Shown: positions 14,640 through 26,100 of the stretch, in pieces
Layout of the letters: each line of letters starts with the position of its first letter
Numbering within the stretch: position 1 is the stretch's first letter
NCBI GenBank assembly: GCA_013398295.1
Contig: VZSF01006979.1
Location: 749,829-813,828 of the forward strand
DNA length: 64,000 nucleotides
Source: Chionis minor
Taxonomy: Eukaryota > Chordata > Aves > Charadriiformes > Chionididae
Direction of reading: 5' to 3'
Translations under genes and position numbers: made by a program
Notes under the pieces: model-generated
Databases searched by the model: none
The model's input: only the letters and a program-made list of their open reading frames with translations
Told to the model about the DNA's origin: nothing

Positions 14640-16803
14640 GTTCTATTTAAATATTTTCTGCACTGATTTTATGTCACATTTTGGAATATACTAACAGGAG
14701 ACCTATGCACCATATAATGACAATATTTATGAAAAGTCATAAGTATACAGCAATAGAGAAACTTGGCAAGTATTCAAAGGCCTAGTAATGGAAAGTATTC
14801 TCAATTATTTCAGACAGATTAGATGCAAAACTTTGATATATCTATTTAATGCCCTTCAGAATTTACTCAGCATTTTCCTTTTTATTTTTATTGAATTGAA
14901 GTTGCTACAAATATTATTGGATTTAGTTTAGATACAACTTCTGGAAGGAATGTCTTGTCATGATTTTTTTTAAGCCTGTGATTTTTATAAATGTTTAGTT
15001 AAATTAATCCATTGCATAAAGAAATACTCTTCTGTTTCCCCAGTCAGAACTAAATTGTCCTCAGTCTTTCCCAAATAGATGCTTCCTCCCACACGGCATA
15101 ACTTCTGCCAGTCCTCCAAGCTCTAATATCTTCTGCAATAAGTAAAATAGGCATTTGCTTGAAAAAAAGAACAAAGAAATGCTCTTGCTCCAAGACAGCA
15201 ACTCAATGTGATAAAAAACAGTGAAAATACCTCCTAAATCGAACTTAGTAATGAAATCTCTTACTGAAGAAAAGATACAAAAGGTATTACGAGGGACAAT
15301 TTTCAACCAGCATCATTAGAGGACCAAGGTACCACCACTGCATTGTGAAACAGTCTCCCAAACGCATGGTACCATGGAAATGCTACCTATTTAATATATT
15401 TTAAAAGACACTTTATTTTTCTTTTAAAGAAAGCCATTTTCCAAAACACTGAGCAGCTCATTTTGATTCTCTTCGTCTTTCTTTAGAGTGTTCATTTTAT
15501 TAAGTTATTGTTTCTCAAGCAAAAAGTCATAAAATGGAAAACGAACTTTTATCCATCGGAAAAATACAGCTTCCAAACAAAACAGTGAGCTATAAGACAG
15601 TGTCCAGGATTCACATAGCATGCATTAAAAAGATTGTGGGCCATGCCTGCCTTTCCTTTGCCAGTTTTGAATTTGTCTATACTTTGCTATGAATTAATTA
15701 CGTCTTTCATTTTTACATTTGCTCTTTTCAAATAACTTTTTATTTAGTAATTAATCAAAATTTTGTTTAATTTAAATACATCAAGAAAGTGAAGAAATGT
15801 GTAGCTGGAAGAAATGTGTAGTTCCAGTGTAGCTGGAATTTCAACCATTTGGATGCCACTGTTGACTTCAGCAGGAGTCATACAGCTGGACTACAAAGAG
15901 CAGAGAGTGAAAATAGACTGTATTGTTCCTCATTTTGATCAAGGTCTGGGTAACAATACTTATGCACCAAGGCACATTAAGGCATACAGAGCTAGGGAGG
16001 GAGGAAGAGGAGGTGATAAAAAACAACCCTCACCCTAAGAAGATCTCTTGGAAAGCTGAGATGAGACAAGATGAACAAACAAAGTCAGTGGAAGTATTGA
16101 AGGCTGTTACAAGCAATGAAGCAATTATATGCATGAATGACACTGAAGCAATCCACAGTGACAGCTGCACCAAAGAGCCTGATGAGGCAGGTTTTGCCCC
16201 ATTCATACCCTTCTGATTCCACCAAGAATGAAGAAGAGTATGGCCAGAAGACAGCATGTTGAAGCAATTCTTGGTCTCATTGTTCAAACAACCCTAATCT
16301 TGTAGTGCTCTGAGGGGCACCTGAGTGCAAACACCTCAAAAGCTCTATTTCAGGCAAAAACGGGAAGATTTTGCATTATTCAGAGGAGAAGAGACCTGGT
16401 GCCACTTTAGCATATGTTGATAATTTCTTTAGTTCTGCTGGAGAAACATCTTAGAAAATAACTAGGTAGAATATTTGGCAAACTCAGATGAACATGTGCA
16501 GGACAGGCAACCAGAATAAAGGAGATTCAGGTGTGGACATACCATATTTAAATGATTACCTCATAGGGAGGTTTTTTTGTGGAAAGGGGAACTACATTTA
16601 TAACCTTGGACTCAATGGCCCATCTTGCAGAATGACAAGGTCCTTCAACTCACCAAGATGTTTCATTGACAAAAACCCCACAACACAAGAAATGCAATAT
16701 AGTTCTGAATTGTTCAGTTATTGGGAATCAAGTTCCTGGCTCGCCTAAATTAAGATGCCTTCAAATCTGAGTGATGAGACTCAAAGAGCAAGAGCATAAC
16801 TCT

Positions 16804-16891
16804 AAAAAAAAAAAAAAAAAAAAGAGGAAGGGGGGAGGGGGGGANAAAAAAAAAAAAAAGAGGAAAGGGTGATGAATGGGGGTGGGGGAGC
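16804..16891. repeat. Poly-A/poly-G purine tract with an N
   Basis: An A20 run is followed by GAGGAA, G6, A, G7, A, then N (16845), then A14, GAGGAAAGGG and further G runs. The A-run plus GAGGAA order occurs on both sides of the N, so the tract may contain a small local mis-assembly. The plus strand is almost wholly purine for about 60 bp. Confidence 0.9.
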
Positions 16892-17879
16892 AGGGTTCAT
16901 GTCAACAAAGCGGTCTTAACTTTCAAATATGGCACAGAAAGTTTCTATTCTAAGATGCTTAAGTCAGAGAGAAAAGTCTATGCTATACATTTAAATGAGT
17001 GAGAAGGGGAAGAAAATGTTTATGTAACTAAATTTAGTAAGACCAGGTCAAGAAATGTGTTACTCATGCAATGAGACATCTTGAAGCACTTATTAAAAAA
17101 GCTAGAATCTACACACTTCTCAAACAAACAGTTGCTGCACTAGCTTTAAAATCTGCAAGAAACAGGACATTTGGTAAAATGAAGGAATGAGACCATAAGT
17201 AAAACATTAAAATGAATATATTCAATCCTATATTCGAACAAAACAATCACTGCCAAAAAGGACAAGTTGATACTTCTCACTAAATCTGTGCTCAATCTGT
17301 AAACACTTTTAAGGAATTCAGGAGCCTGTGTCAGGAATTCAGAAGGCACAGCGCAGTACTGAAGTGATGCTTTAATCATACTTTGACTTTTTATCTCAAT
17401 GCAAATAAATAGGTAAGAACCATTGATATGAAAAAAAAAAAAAAAGCCCAACTTAACAGGCTCCTGAAATCACAGATAAAAAGACCTACTATCAGTGGGA
17501 CTCAGAGCTGGTATTTAATTCTGGAAGGTTTTTTTTTTTTTAAATCCTTAAGAACTTCATCTTCTGCTGAACACTCAAAAAAATATCACAAATTCTCCTT
17601 TTGTGTCATCAGTTACAGCGTCTCAATAGATGTCAAAACTGTAGAACTGGAATACATTTCAAGAGCAAGCAGCAGGAAAGGAACCTTGGGAAATTTTAAC
17701 TATGTACAGTAAGGTGAAAGGATAGGAACAGGGACTTATGTTTTATTAGTTTTGTCCACGAGAAATAAAGTACTTCACTTATCCATAAAAAGGGTGCAGA
17801 CCAAAATCATAAAGAACATGTTAACACCGCTAGCTTGTAATGGATGCAATCACACTATTACTATCTAAATTTTTGTTTA

Positions 17880-18520
17880 TTTTTCAACAGATTGGTGTCT
17901 GCAAATCACGCTGTCTTACATCGCCGTTCCTCTGTAACCTTAACCATTATTCCTACTGTGTAAAGTGAAGCACAAATTTAAGGTGACAAAGCACCAGTTG
18001 GCTGATGTGAAGTATGCTACGAAAGCAGAAACCTCTGAAAGCTTCACAGCCATTATGAAATAACTGACCTATATGAAACTGCTACCATGGTTCACAAATT
18101 TATTGTCAGGTTCCAGCCTCTAGCTGTTCTCTGATTGTTCTAAATACTTGACAAACTGAAGCCTTTTCACTTTCCGTTGAAATTGCCTCATCTCCCTGTC
18201 AGAGCGCCATGGGGGACTCCATTACTTTTCTGACTTCTTTCCCCTACTGACAAGTCATTTAGCTGGCTTCTTGTTGTGAAGGCTGTCCATGTCAAATTAG
18301 CCAGGGCCCCTATTGTCCTTATTACCACTCGAAAAGCCATCATGAGTAATGCTACGGGGTCCCTCAGTTGTCATCATTTGTCAGAAAGAAAGGGAGTGTG
18401 GTTACATATAGCTGACAGGTAATTTCAGTGTCTACAATTACCCCAATTAGTCTTGTCATAAACAATTCGATAAATGCACACCAATACAAACAGATAAACA
18501 CACCAAGGTTTCTCACTATT
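17880..18520. promoter_or_regulatory. Candidate conserved non-coding/regulatory block
   Basis: This block has mixed composition without simple repeats and a high density of developmental transcription-factor words. It has CTGTCA at 18196-18201 and TGACAG at 18413-18418 (MEIS/TGIF type), tgacaa near 18246, CAATTA at 18435-18440 and CAATTAG at 18444-18450, and tgtcaaattagcc near 18292. Known context: in mammals CDIN1 lies beside MEIS2, whose surroundings hold many conserved elements. Conservation here is inferred from texture only. Confidence 0.35.
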
Positions 18521-19554
18521 AATGTCAAGTAATGGATAAATCAGTGATACAATGCTATATTTTATTTATTTCTTTAAACTATCCTCAGCTGCAAGCTGGC
18601 AGTTGCTACCTGGTCAGCACAAATTGTTCTATCTACTTTCATTAGCTCATCACCACAAGAGAATATGAAAGGCTGTGACAAAATTCATTTAGAGAGAGCG
18701 CCAAAGAGCAGACTGCCTAAAGCAGGTGTTATAACAAAGATAAAACAAAGGTTTTCTTTTGTCTGTTCAGTGCCGCAACGTGCTTTAAAGGAAACTATTT
18801 TGTCCTTAAAAACAAACAGAAAATATGAGAGAGACAGAAAGAGAAAGCAGTGAAATACATTCCTTCTGAAATTAAGAACACTTGCTTCCCACCATATCCC
18901 AAGTCAATCAGTAGGTGGGTCTTCTAACAATGTACAACATAAAGTCTGGTTTTCAGAGCTGGGTCACAACATTAACCTGATTTTCCCCACTTTTTTTTTT
19001 TTTTCAAGTTTTTTAACAAAATACACCTCGCAATGCCATACACCTCCTGAATGATCTGATAATTATTCCACATAATCTACAACACAATCCCTGCTGCTCC
19101 TAGATAAGAATTATTTGAGAATGACTTTAGTTATTCCAACTCAGTCCAGACAGTCTGCAGTACTGTGTTAAAGTCTTTCAGGGCAGAAAATATTGGTAAT
19201 GTTGCCTGCTCTTCTAAAATGTCAGGTAGACCAGTTATGAACACAACACTGAAAAAGGCAGCTTTAATAACATCCCTATTAAGCACTGAACTACGAATTG
19301 CTAAGCTTATCCTTGTGATCCACCTAAATAAACATTGAAATCTTGACATCTCTAGAGTCCACAGCACCCTGTCTGTTTGCTGACCACAGGCTTAAGTGAT
19401 GGCTGGAAAACTGAACACAGACATGTTGTTGTAGGAAATTGCTTTTGGCAACTATTTGTTCAAACTCAAGATTTTTTTTCAACCAACACTAAGAACCCAC
19501 CAGAAAACAGGACAGGTCTCCCTAATGAGTAATCTATTTTAGCACAGTCTTGTC

Positions 19555-19950
19555 TAGGCATGACAGTTTACTGAGAGGCTTGAAAAACTCGTAATTACCA
19601 GTGTTACAGGGCAATTAATGTATATTACACTGCACTACTCATGGCAGCAACTGTCATTTTCTCAATAAAAATGAGTACTCTTCAGCTAAAGGTGACATTA
19701 ATTGGGACTTTAATGACTATGCAGAGGAGCTGAAGCCAAATATGAACAAAACAGCGATTCAATGAGCGACTTCAGAAACGAGAAAATTGTACTAAAATGA
19801 GATTAATTGCTGTTTAGAAAAAGGAAAGAACCTAAAAAGCTATTAAATTGCAGGGTTTGGGTGCCCGGGTGATGGTTGTGATGTTAATCTTGCATTCTCA
19901 CAGCAGGCAAATATTCACTAAATTCAGAGCCTTTTGACAGCAGGAAAAAT
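19555..19950. promoter_or_regulatory. Candidate conserved non-coding/regulatory block
   Basis: The block contains TGACAG at 19561-19566, TAATTA at 19592-19597, CAATTAAT near 19612, ctgtcatt near 19649, attaattggg near 19688 and gattaattgc near 19801. No simple repeat or transposon is visible. Such clustered homeodomain and MEIS-type words are typical of developmental enhancers, but chance clustering in AT-rich DNA is possible. Confidence 0.33.
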
Positions 19951-20329
19951 CATGTATGCTTAACTTCAATCCATCAAAAATATATTTCAGCTTTTATCAG
20001 TGTTCTAAATACTTCTGCAATTTCAAAAATTACTGCTCCATTCCTTGGCTGTCATCATGCAAATGCGAACACTGTCAATATTGCTATGAAAAATTCCCTG
20101 GCTTCAAAAGGCCTACTTCGGTGATAAAGAAAGAAAAACGTGAAGATTAGAATTGCAAAACACACACTACTAATATAACAGAAAGCAACAATAAGAATTT
20201 AATGTTTAAGTTGTGGAAACTGCTAAAATAGAAAATGATGGGGTGTTGTTTTAGTGTGTGTGGGAAAAAAATAATCAAAGAATTCCCCCACTCTCCCATA
20301 AAATCTTCCAAAGCTTATAACTTTATAGA

Positions 20330-20520
20330 TAATTACTCATTGCAAATAATTAGGACATAATTTTGCAGCTTGACTTCAGGTGATAAAATTATTAATACTG
20401 CTCTGTAGTTTCTAAAAGCCTTTATCCATGCTACTTAATTCTTTAAAGCAATTATATAATTGCTTTTCTTTATAGCCTTTTTAACTGTCATGATGACTGT
20501 ATACATAAAACATTGCACTT
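20330..20520. promoter_or_regulatory. Candidate regulatory block containing a 22-bp palindrome
   Basis: Words such as aataattagga, aaaattattaatac, cttaattc, the palindrome at 20445-20466 and actgtcatgatgac are packed within 190 bp. Conservation has not been tested. Confidence 0.3.
20445..20466. repeat. Perfect 22-bp palindrome
   Basis: The arm AAAGCAATTAT is followed directly by its exact reverse complement with no spacer. It contains two inverted ATTA/TAAT homeodomain-type half sites and lies inside a block of suspected regulatory sequence. Confidence 0.85.
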
Positions 20521-21388
20521 AAACTCTGACATTAAGAGGGATAAACATAGCTCTGATTCACTTTGAAGTTATATCTCCTGTAACTTCAGATTTTAAAACA
20601 GAAAATCAGTTTAGTCTTTCAGGTTAAAAATTGCATACAGAGTGTTCACACGTCTTAAGAAGCGAACCCTCTCTTCCACCCAAAGCTGCAACAGTTGCAC
20701 CCTGGAAGAGACAAAAATAGAGCTCATGGTTTCTTCCAATTTCCTATTCCATAATCAATTCTCTTCGTTCTGCACCTTCTTAATTAAACATCTGTCTCAT
20801 GTAAACTTTAAAAATCTCCAGATGCATTAAAACATGCATCCCAAAAAGAGCTGCATCCACTATGCAATATAATAAAGATGATGACAATGGGGACACTGTA
20901 TCCTCATACTGGCAGGTTTCAAAGACACAATTAATAACATTATACCTATTAGCAATTCTGATAGTTATATTCAGAAATTCCACTGTATGTATATAAATGT
21001 CTTAAGTGCAAAAATTACGGGCAAACAGTTTCAGTCAGGAACTTGAACCAATCACTGTGTGCGGAATTGGGTCCACAAGTTGTTGTAACATTAATTTACC
21101 TACTTTACACACAGTACTGTGATGATTAGTCAAGAGTGTTCATTATATAACTATCACTAAAAACCCCATGACTTAATGTTACCATATGAACATTTAAGTT
21201 AAACATACAATTCATGAAATTAATATATTTCAAATTAAAAATCTGATGATGCAATTTTTTGCATTAAAGATCCAGTCTTTTGCAAAGGACAAACAAAACA
21301 AAGCAACGCATGGGCACTTCATGTATGAATGTTCCTAGTTTGCAAAAGTGACTGAAATAACTTTCCTTCAGGTTTTGATGGGTCCTCC

Positions 21389-21409
21389 AATTTTGATGTC
21401 ATCAAAATT
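21389..21409. repeat. Perfect inverted repeat with CRE-like centre
   Basis: The arms AATTTTGATG and CATCAAAATT are exact reverse complements around a single T. The centre reads TGATGTCATCA, resembling a CRE/ATF-type dyad with one base changed. Binding is not implied by sequence alone. Confidence 0.8.
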
Positions 21410-22241
21410 TAGATTTATGAAAGCGTATTTTGTCAGTTGTTTTACAAGACAGTGTTATCTCCAGTGAAATTGCACTTTTAAAAAAAGTTTAGAATTGGCT
21501 TGTGCAACACAAGATCATCAGGTTGAATGTAATCTTAATATAAAGCTCTGACCATGAGTAACAGCCAATCCCAGAGTATGCACATATAGTATTAGCACGT
21601 ATGATACTTTTAGAATTTTGCGTTAAAAGGTTTCTTGCAAACTTTTCAAATTCCTAGGCTCCTAGCCATCTCTGAAGAACAACATTAGGTACTTCTGAAG
21701 GCAAGCCTTGCAAACAAGCTGTCACAAAGGAGGGAAGATTACATTAAGAGCTACTGACACAAGGAGGTGAAATCACAGCCCAATGCAGTTAGTGGCTAAC
21801 TACTCATTGTCTCTAGCAAAGCAATGATTTTATCTAGAGAATTATATAAAAATTGTCATTTTCCATACTATTTATTCTTTTATCCCAGACACCCTGCACA
21901 GGCTGCAGGGCAGTTCAAAGTTATCTATGTCTTTGTTCTGTTAATATTTTATTTTGAAACTGGAGAAAAAATTTATTTCATGTGTAAACTATGCTTCGTG
22001 TTCCTTCCACATTCAAATGAAACACTGAAAGTAGTACTGTTCCTAGACTTTAAATAAACAAGCCTTAAACTTGGAATTTGGAAAGCATCACCCACAGCAT
22101 GAAGATAAAGGTAACTGCTGAAAAACCCTCAGTTTTTCCTCTTCTGCAGAGATTAATACATATAAAATAGCCAGGTTGCAGTATATAAAGATCACAAGAG
22201 TCAATTGCATTGAATTTAAAGAGATTGACTATGCTTTCACA

Positions 22242-22255
22242 ACACACACACACAC
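22242..22255. repeat. (CA)7 microsatellite
   Basis: Seven CA units on the plus strand. Confidence 0.9.
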
Positions 22256-23060
22256 TTACTCCAAGTTTTGTAATAGGATTGGTTTAAATTCATGTTGACC
22301 GTAGAAACAGGAATGCATATATTCACTACCCCAATACTTTCCTTTTTCTCCTCCTTCTCTTCTTTCCCCAATTTTGTCCTTATTTCATTTTCATTAGTTG
22401 CACAATATAATTTCCTATGTTCAAAGTTTGTATTTAAGAATGCTGACCTGTAAGCATTTTTGCAGGTTTTTTTGCTCTTCCTTTTTATTAACAGCATGAA
22501 CTGTTCAGAATATAAATCATGTCCAGCTGAAGTGTGTCATAAAACCAGAAGGCGTTTTTTTCCCCTCTTAAAAAGTGATAATTTTTTCCCCATTGTATGT
22601 ATTTAGAAAAAGATATTTAAGAACTGAACCTCTAAAATACATTAAGGATAAATACTTATTTAAAAGTTGTGAATAGTTCTAAAAATTCCAAGAGAAAAAT
22701 TACAGTGATCAGCCTACATGACAGAGTCAACATGCACTTTCATCTTTTAAAAACATTTTGAGTATCTTCATGACCCGGGAAACAAGTTAATAGAACTAGC
22801 AAAGACCAAGTCAACAGAACTAGTAAAAGTATCATTATTAAACCCATAGACTTGATAATATAAAGATGTTTGTGTCATGATGAGCTAAAAAATTCTATCA
22901 AAGCCCAAAAAGAACCAAGAAACCATATAAACCTGAGTGTGCTGGTAAGGACAAACAAAGGCATCATGCATCTTTGGCTGAGGCAACAATGAAAACCTGT
23001 TGCTAAGTCTCTGAGACTATGCCTATGCCTGATGCGTTCTCCTACAGAATTTGATGAGGT

Positions 23061-23124
23061 CAATGGAATTTGCATTGTCTTGTAACATCATACAATGGAA
23101 TTTGCATTGTCCTGTAACATCATA
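23061..23124. repeat. 32-bp tandem duplication
   Basis: Two adjacent 32-bp units begin caatggaatttgcattgtc. They differ only at one base (T in the first, C in the second, at unit position 20). This is a recent local duplication in intron sequence. Confidence 0.95.
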
Positions 23125-26100
23125 CACTAACTACTGACCTGTCAAGCACCAGAATTTGGATGAGTAGCACCAGAAGAATTGTTTCCATATGCAGAAATGC
23201 ATATTTATAAAGTCCATGAGTCCTAAGCTTTGGACAGTCTTTGTTATGAACACAGAAAACCAAGGGGAACAAGTAGTAGGAGTAATTGCAGTAATGTAAC
23301 ATAAAGCTGCCTTCACTGTTTGTTGGGTTTTTTCTTTTTTAAGGTTCTATGAGTTTCTGAAATCAGATTTATCTCATTTAATCTCAAAGTGATTGTTTTC
23401 TTAGCTATTCTCTGAAATATTGCAGAGCCTCACTCTATCTTCAGGCCTAAGAGTTAAACAGTATCATGATTTAAATCAAAACCACTTGAATGAAAACAAA
23501 ATCCCTTAAATAGCAGCATTAGCGTTTCCCTATTAATGTAAATAACACAATGTCCTAATTCTACCATTCTGGGGATGAGGTTCCACCTTTAACCTTCCAA
23601 TTCTGTCTGTAGTCAGTATGGTTTTGGTAGAACATTTCTCTTATTACTCTTGGGTCTTCTATGCCCAGCATAACCTCCAGGTTCATAAATTTATTAAACA
23701 ACAGCCTGTCATTCAGGATGGTATCTCAGTTGTAGTTTGGATATGCAACAGAAGAGTTAACAAACAACTCGAACATTAAACTATCTCATTAACAAAAGTA
23801 CGCAGCTCAATTATTTTTGTCAACTGTTACCTGACAGGGTTTTCCACACATCTGAACAATCAAATTTCTACGACTTAGTTAAAAAAGCCAGTATCAATTG
23901 TAGTGGAAGCAGAAGCATATGCCAGCCTCTGCTGGACTTGATGCACTGCTTTAGTCTGGCTTCTACAGCCACTGCTTCTGAAATGGTTCAGTCAGAAAGT
24001 GAGTTTCCTGCTGCTAAATATTTGAGATCTCACGGTTTGTTTTAGACTTGCATGTCTTATAGAGGATTTAACCAAATTCTTCTACAGCTGTCCACAGCCG
24101 TTCTCAAGGGCTTTGAGCTTAGTCTCTCTAAATCTTATGTAGAAGAACTTTACTTAGAAACTCTAATTTAAGTGCAACCTCAGTGAGCACCTCTGCTGTA
24201 CTGATTCAGTACATTGCAACAGGTCTTCTTAAATGCAAACTTGCCTTGCATTTATGGGTAGAATCTTGCAGTATGAACTTGAGAACATCACAAGAGTGCT
24301 TGAAGAGGTGTCCGTCTGCTGAAGCATTCCATTTGGGATGTGGGTCCCAGATCCTCCTGGAGCTAACTCATTATGAGCATTTGGTGTGCATTCAGAAACT
24401 AAAAGTGGGGGAAACTTCATTTCTGGCAAAGGTACAACAAGGACATCCAGATGTAGAATCATAAAGGATCTCTAAGTTCTACTGGAGTCCTCCCCCTTTC
24501 ATGGTGCACGTCAGTAACATATGGGATGACTGACAAGATCCAAACACTTTCCTCGCCGTTACCTCTCACAAAAGTTCAAACTAATAACAATGCCTTTACC
24601 CTGACAACTTATTCCATGTATTTCATAACTAGATAATTACCAACATGGCAAAATGGGGCTTTCCACTCTATTCTTCTCACCCTTCTTTATCATTACAGTT
24701 AACACGATCTACTAAAAACACCTATAGCCCTCACATCAGTCTCCATCTGGAGTTCTCTCTAGAGCTCCTTCTATCTGGCATGTTCAAATCTGGCTAATTC
24801 TTTCTTCAGGGTTTCTTTATTTCCTACTTTCTCAATTCATCTACACAGATGAGATGCCCTTAAAAGTGCTCATTTTTTTCTCTGGATTGCAGCAAAATAC
24901 CTCTCTATGTACTTAATCAGTGCAGTCTGCTTTGCTCATCTCCATCCAAAACAATTTTGCAAAAAAATTGTGTGACTATTTAAGTATGTAATTTCTTTCT
25001 TTGTGCCTGGAAAGAGGAAGAGCCGTTAGAGAGGAAGACCTATATGCCTTTCACTGTTCTATCATCTCTTTCCATTCACTAGCAAACTGTCAAATTCCAC
25101 ATTGAATTGGCAAGCCACCTTTATCCTTTATCCCCAATTGCCTCTCAAGGCTAGAAATAATTCTCAAAAAGCATTAACAAAAGCAATCTGTTATTTTCCT
25201 CTAAATCTTTCATCTGTCAAAACACATGAAAAATTTAGCAGGCAGCTGATGTACTCAGATCAGTGAATATTATGCTGACCAATATCATCTTATTGCCTCT
25301 TTGCACTGCACTGTAAACATTTGTTGACTCTTATATTATACTTGAACATTAAACTCTGCAGGAAAAAGTATTTCTTGTTCTGTTCTACAGCAATTTCTAG
25401 CACATTTTATTAGCACTTCTAGGTGTAGTTTCAATACACGGAGTAAACGCTAACTAAGACAATGCGTAATAGAGGAGGAAAATAGTTCAGTCCAAACCCA
25501 CTTCATATGCTAACAGAACATCTCATAAAATATAAAAGCAAGGTTGAGATTTTACTCTGAATTCACGTTACTTAGAGTAAAGACACAATATGTTTTTTAA
25601 AGGCATATTGACATAATAAAAATGAGTATATAATCAAATTGAAGACGAACAATGATATAAAATACCAAATCAACTGTTTTAAATTTTGTCTTTCATTCTG
25701 GATAGTAACTACTCTGCTTCAATTACAACAACAAAAACATAAAAAAAATCCCCAAATACAATCTCCTAGATATCTTTCAAAATCTTCTTAATTCAAGGGA
25801 ATTAGAGATTTCTTTGATGAGCCTTTTACATCTTATAAGTATTTATACCTTGTCTTGTGTAAAAGCAAACAATATTTTTTGTTATCACAAATATGTATAA
25901 AATGATGTTTAAATACTCATGTTTTTCATAAACTTTGAGAGTCAATATCACAATCACAGTGAGTTCTGTAGTTTAATTATATATCATGTAAAACTAAATT
26001 AGAAGTATTGTATTTCAAAAGTCATTGTTAAACAACACTAGTAAGGATGTTTTTTTTATCATGTTATAAAAGTTTTCTTCTCTTCATAATTATTTCTATT

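Larger units (their letters stand above)
1..16800. other. Left part of the giant CDIN1 intron, no gene seen
   Basis: Both strands were read for the missing CDIN1 C-terminal exon (FGPGLVIYWYGF...CFPTNIVTL) and none with splice sites was found. The stretch is AT-rich and apparently unique, broken by homopolymer and simple repeats (T-rich block at 3749-3803, C14 at 6916-6929, TATA/CATA block at 7889-7937, C-rich block at 8099-8117, T16 at 14093-14108, TAAA/AAT repeats at 14598-14639) and one N at 6962. Segments near 10285-10500 and 11410-11690 are less AT-rich and carry short open frames, but I see no splice pattern or family resemblance. Confidence 0.7.

Noticed and set aside
15814..16287. Overlapping open frames of 60-97 codons in several frames on both strands.
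   Set aside because: No domain, splice pattern or codon signal. Several frames open at once point to base composition. A phrase like gttgacttcagcaggagt recalls scattered sauropsid repeats but is too short to call.
24457..24500. Possible CR1 tail (tagaatcataaaggatctct...).
   Set aside because: Only about 20-30 bases resemble a retroposon end, and no continuing CR1 blocks follow.
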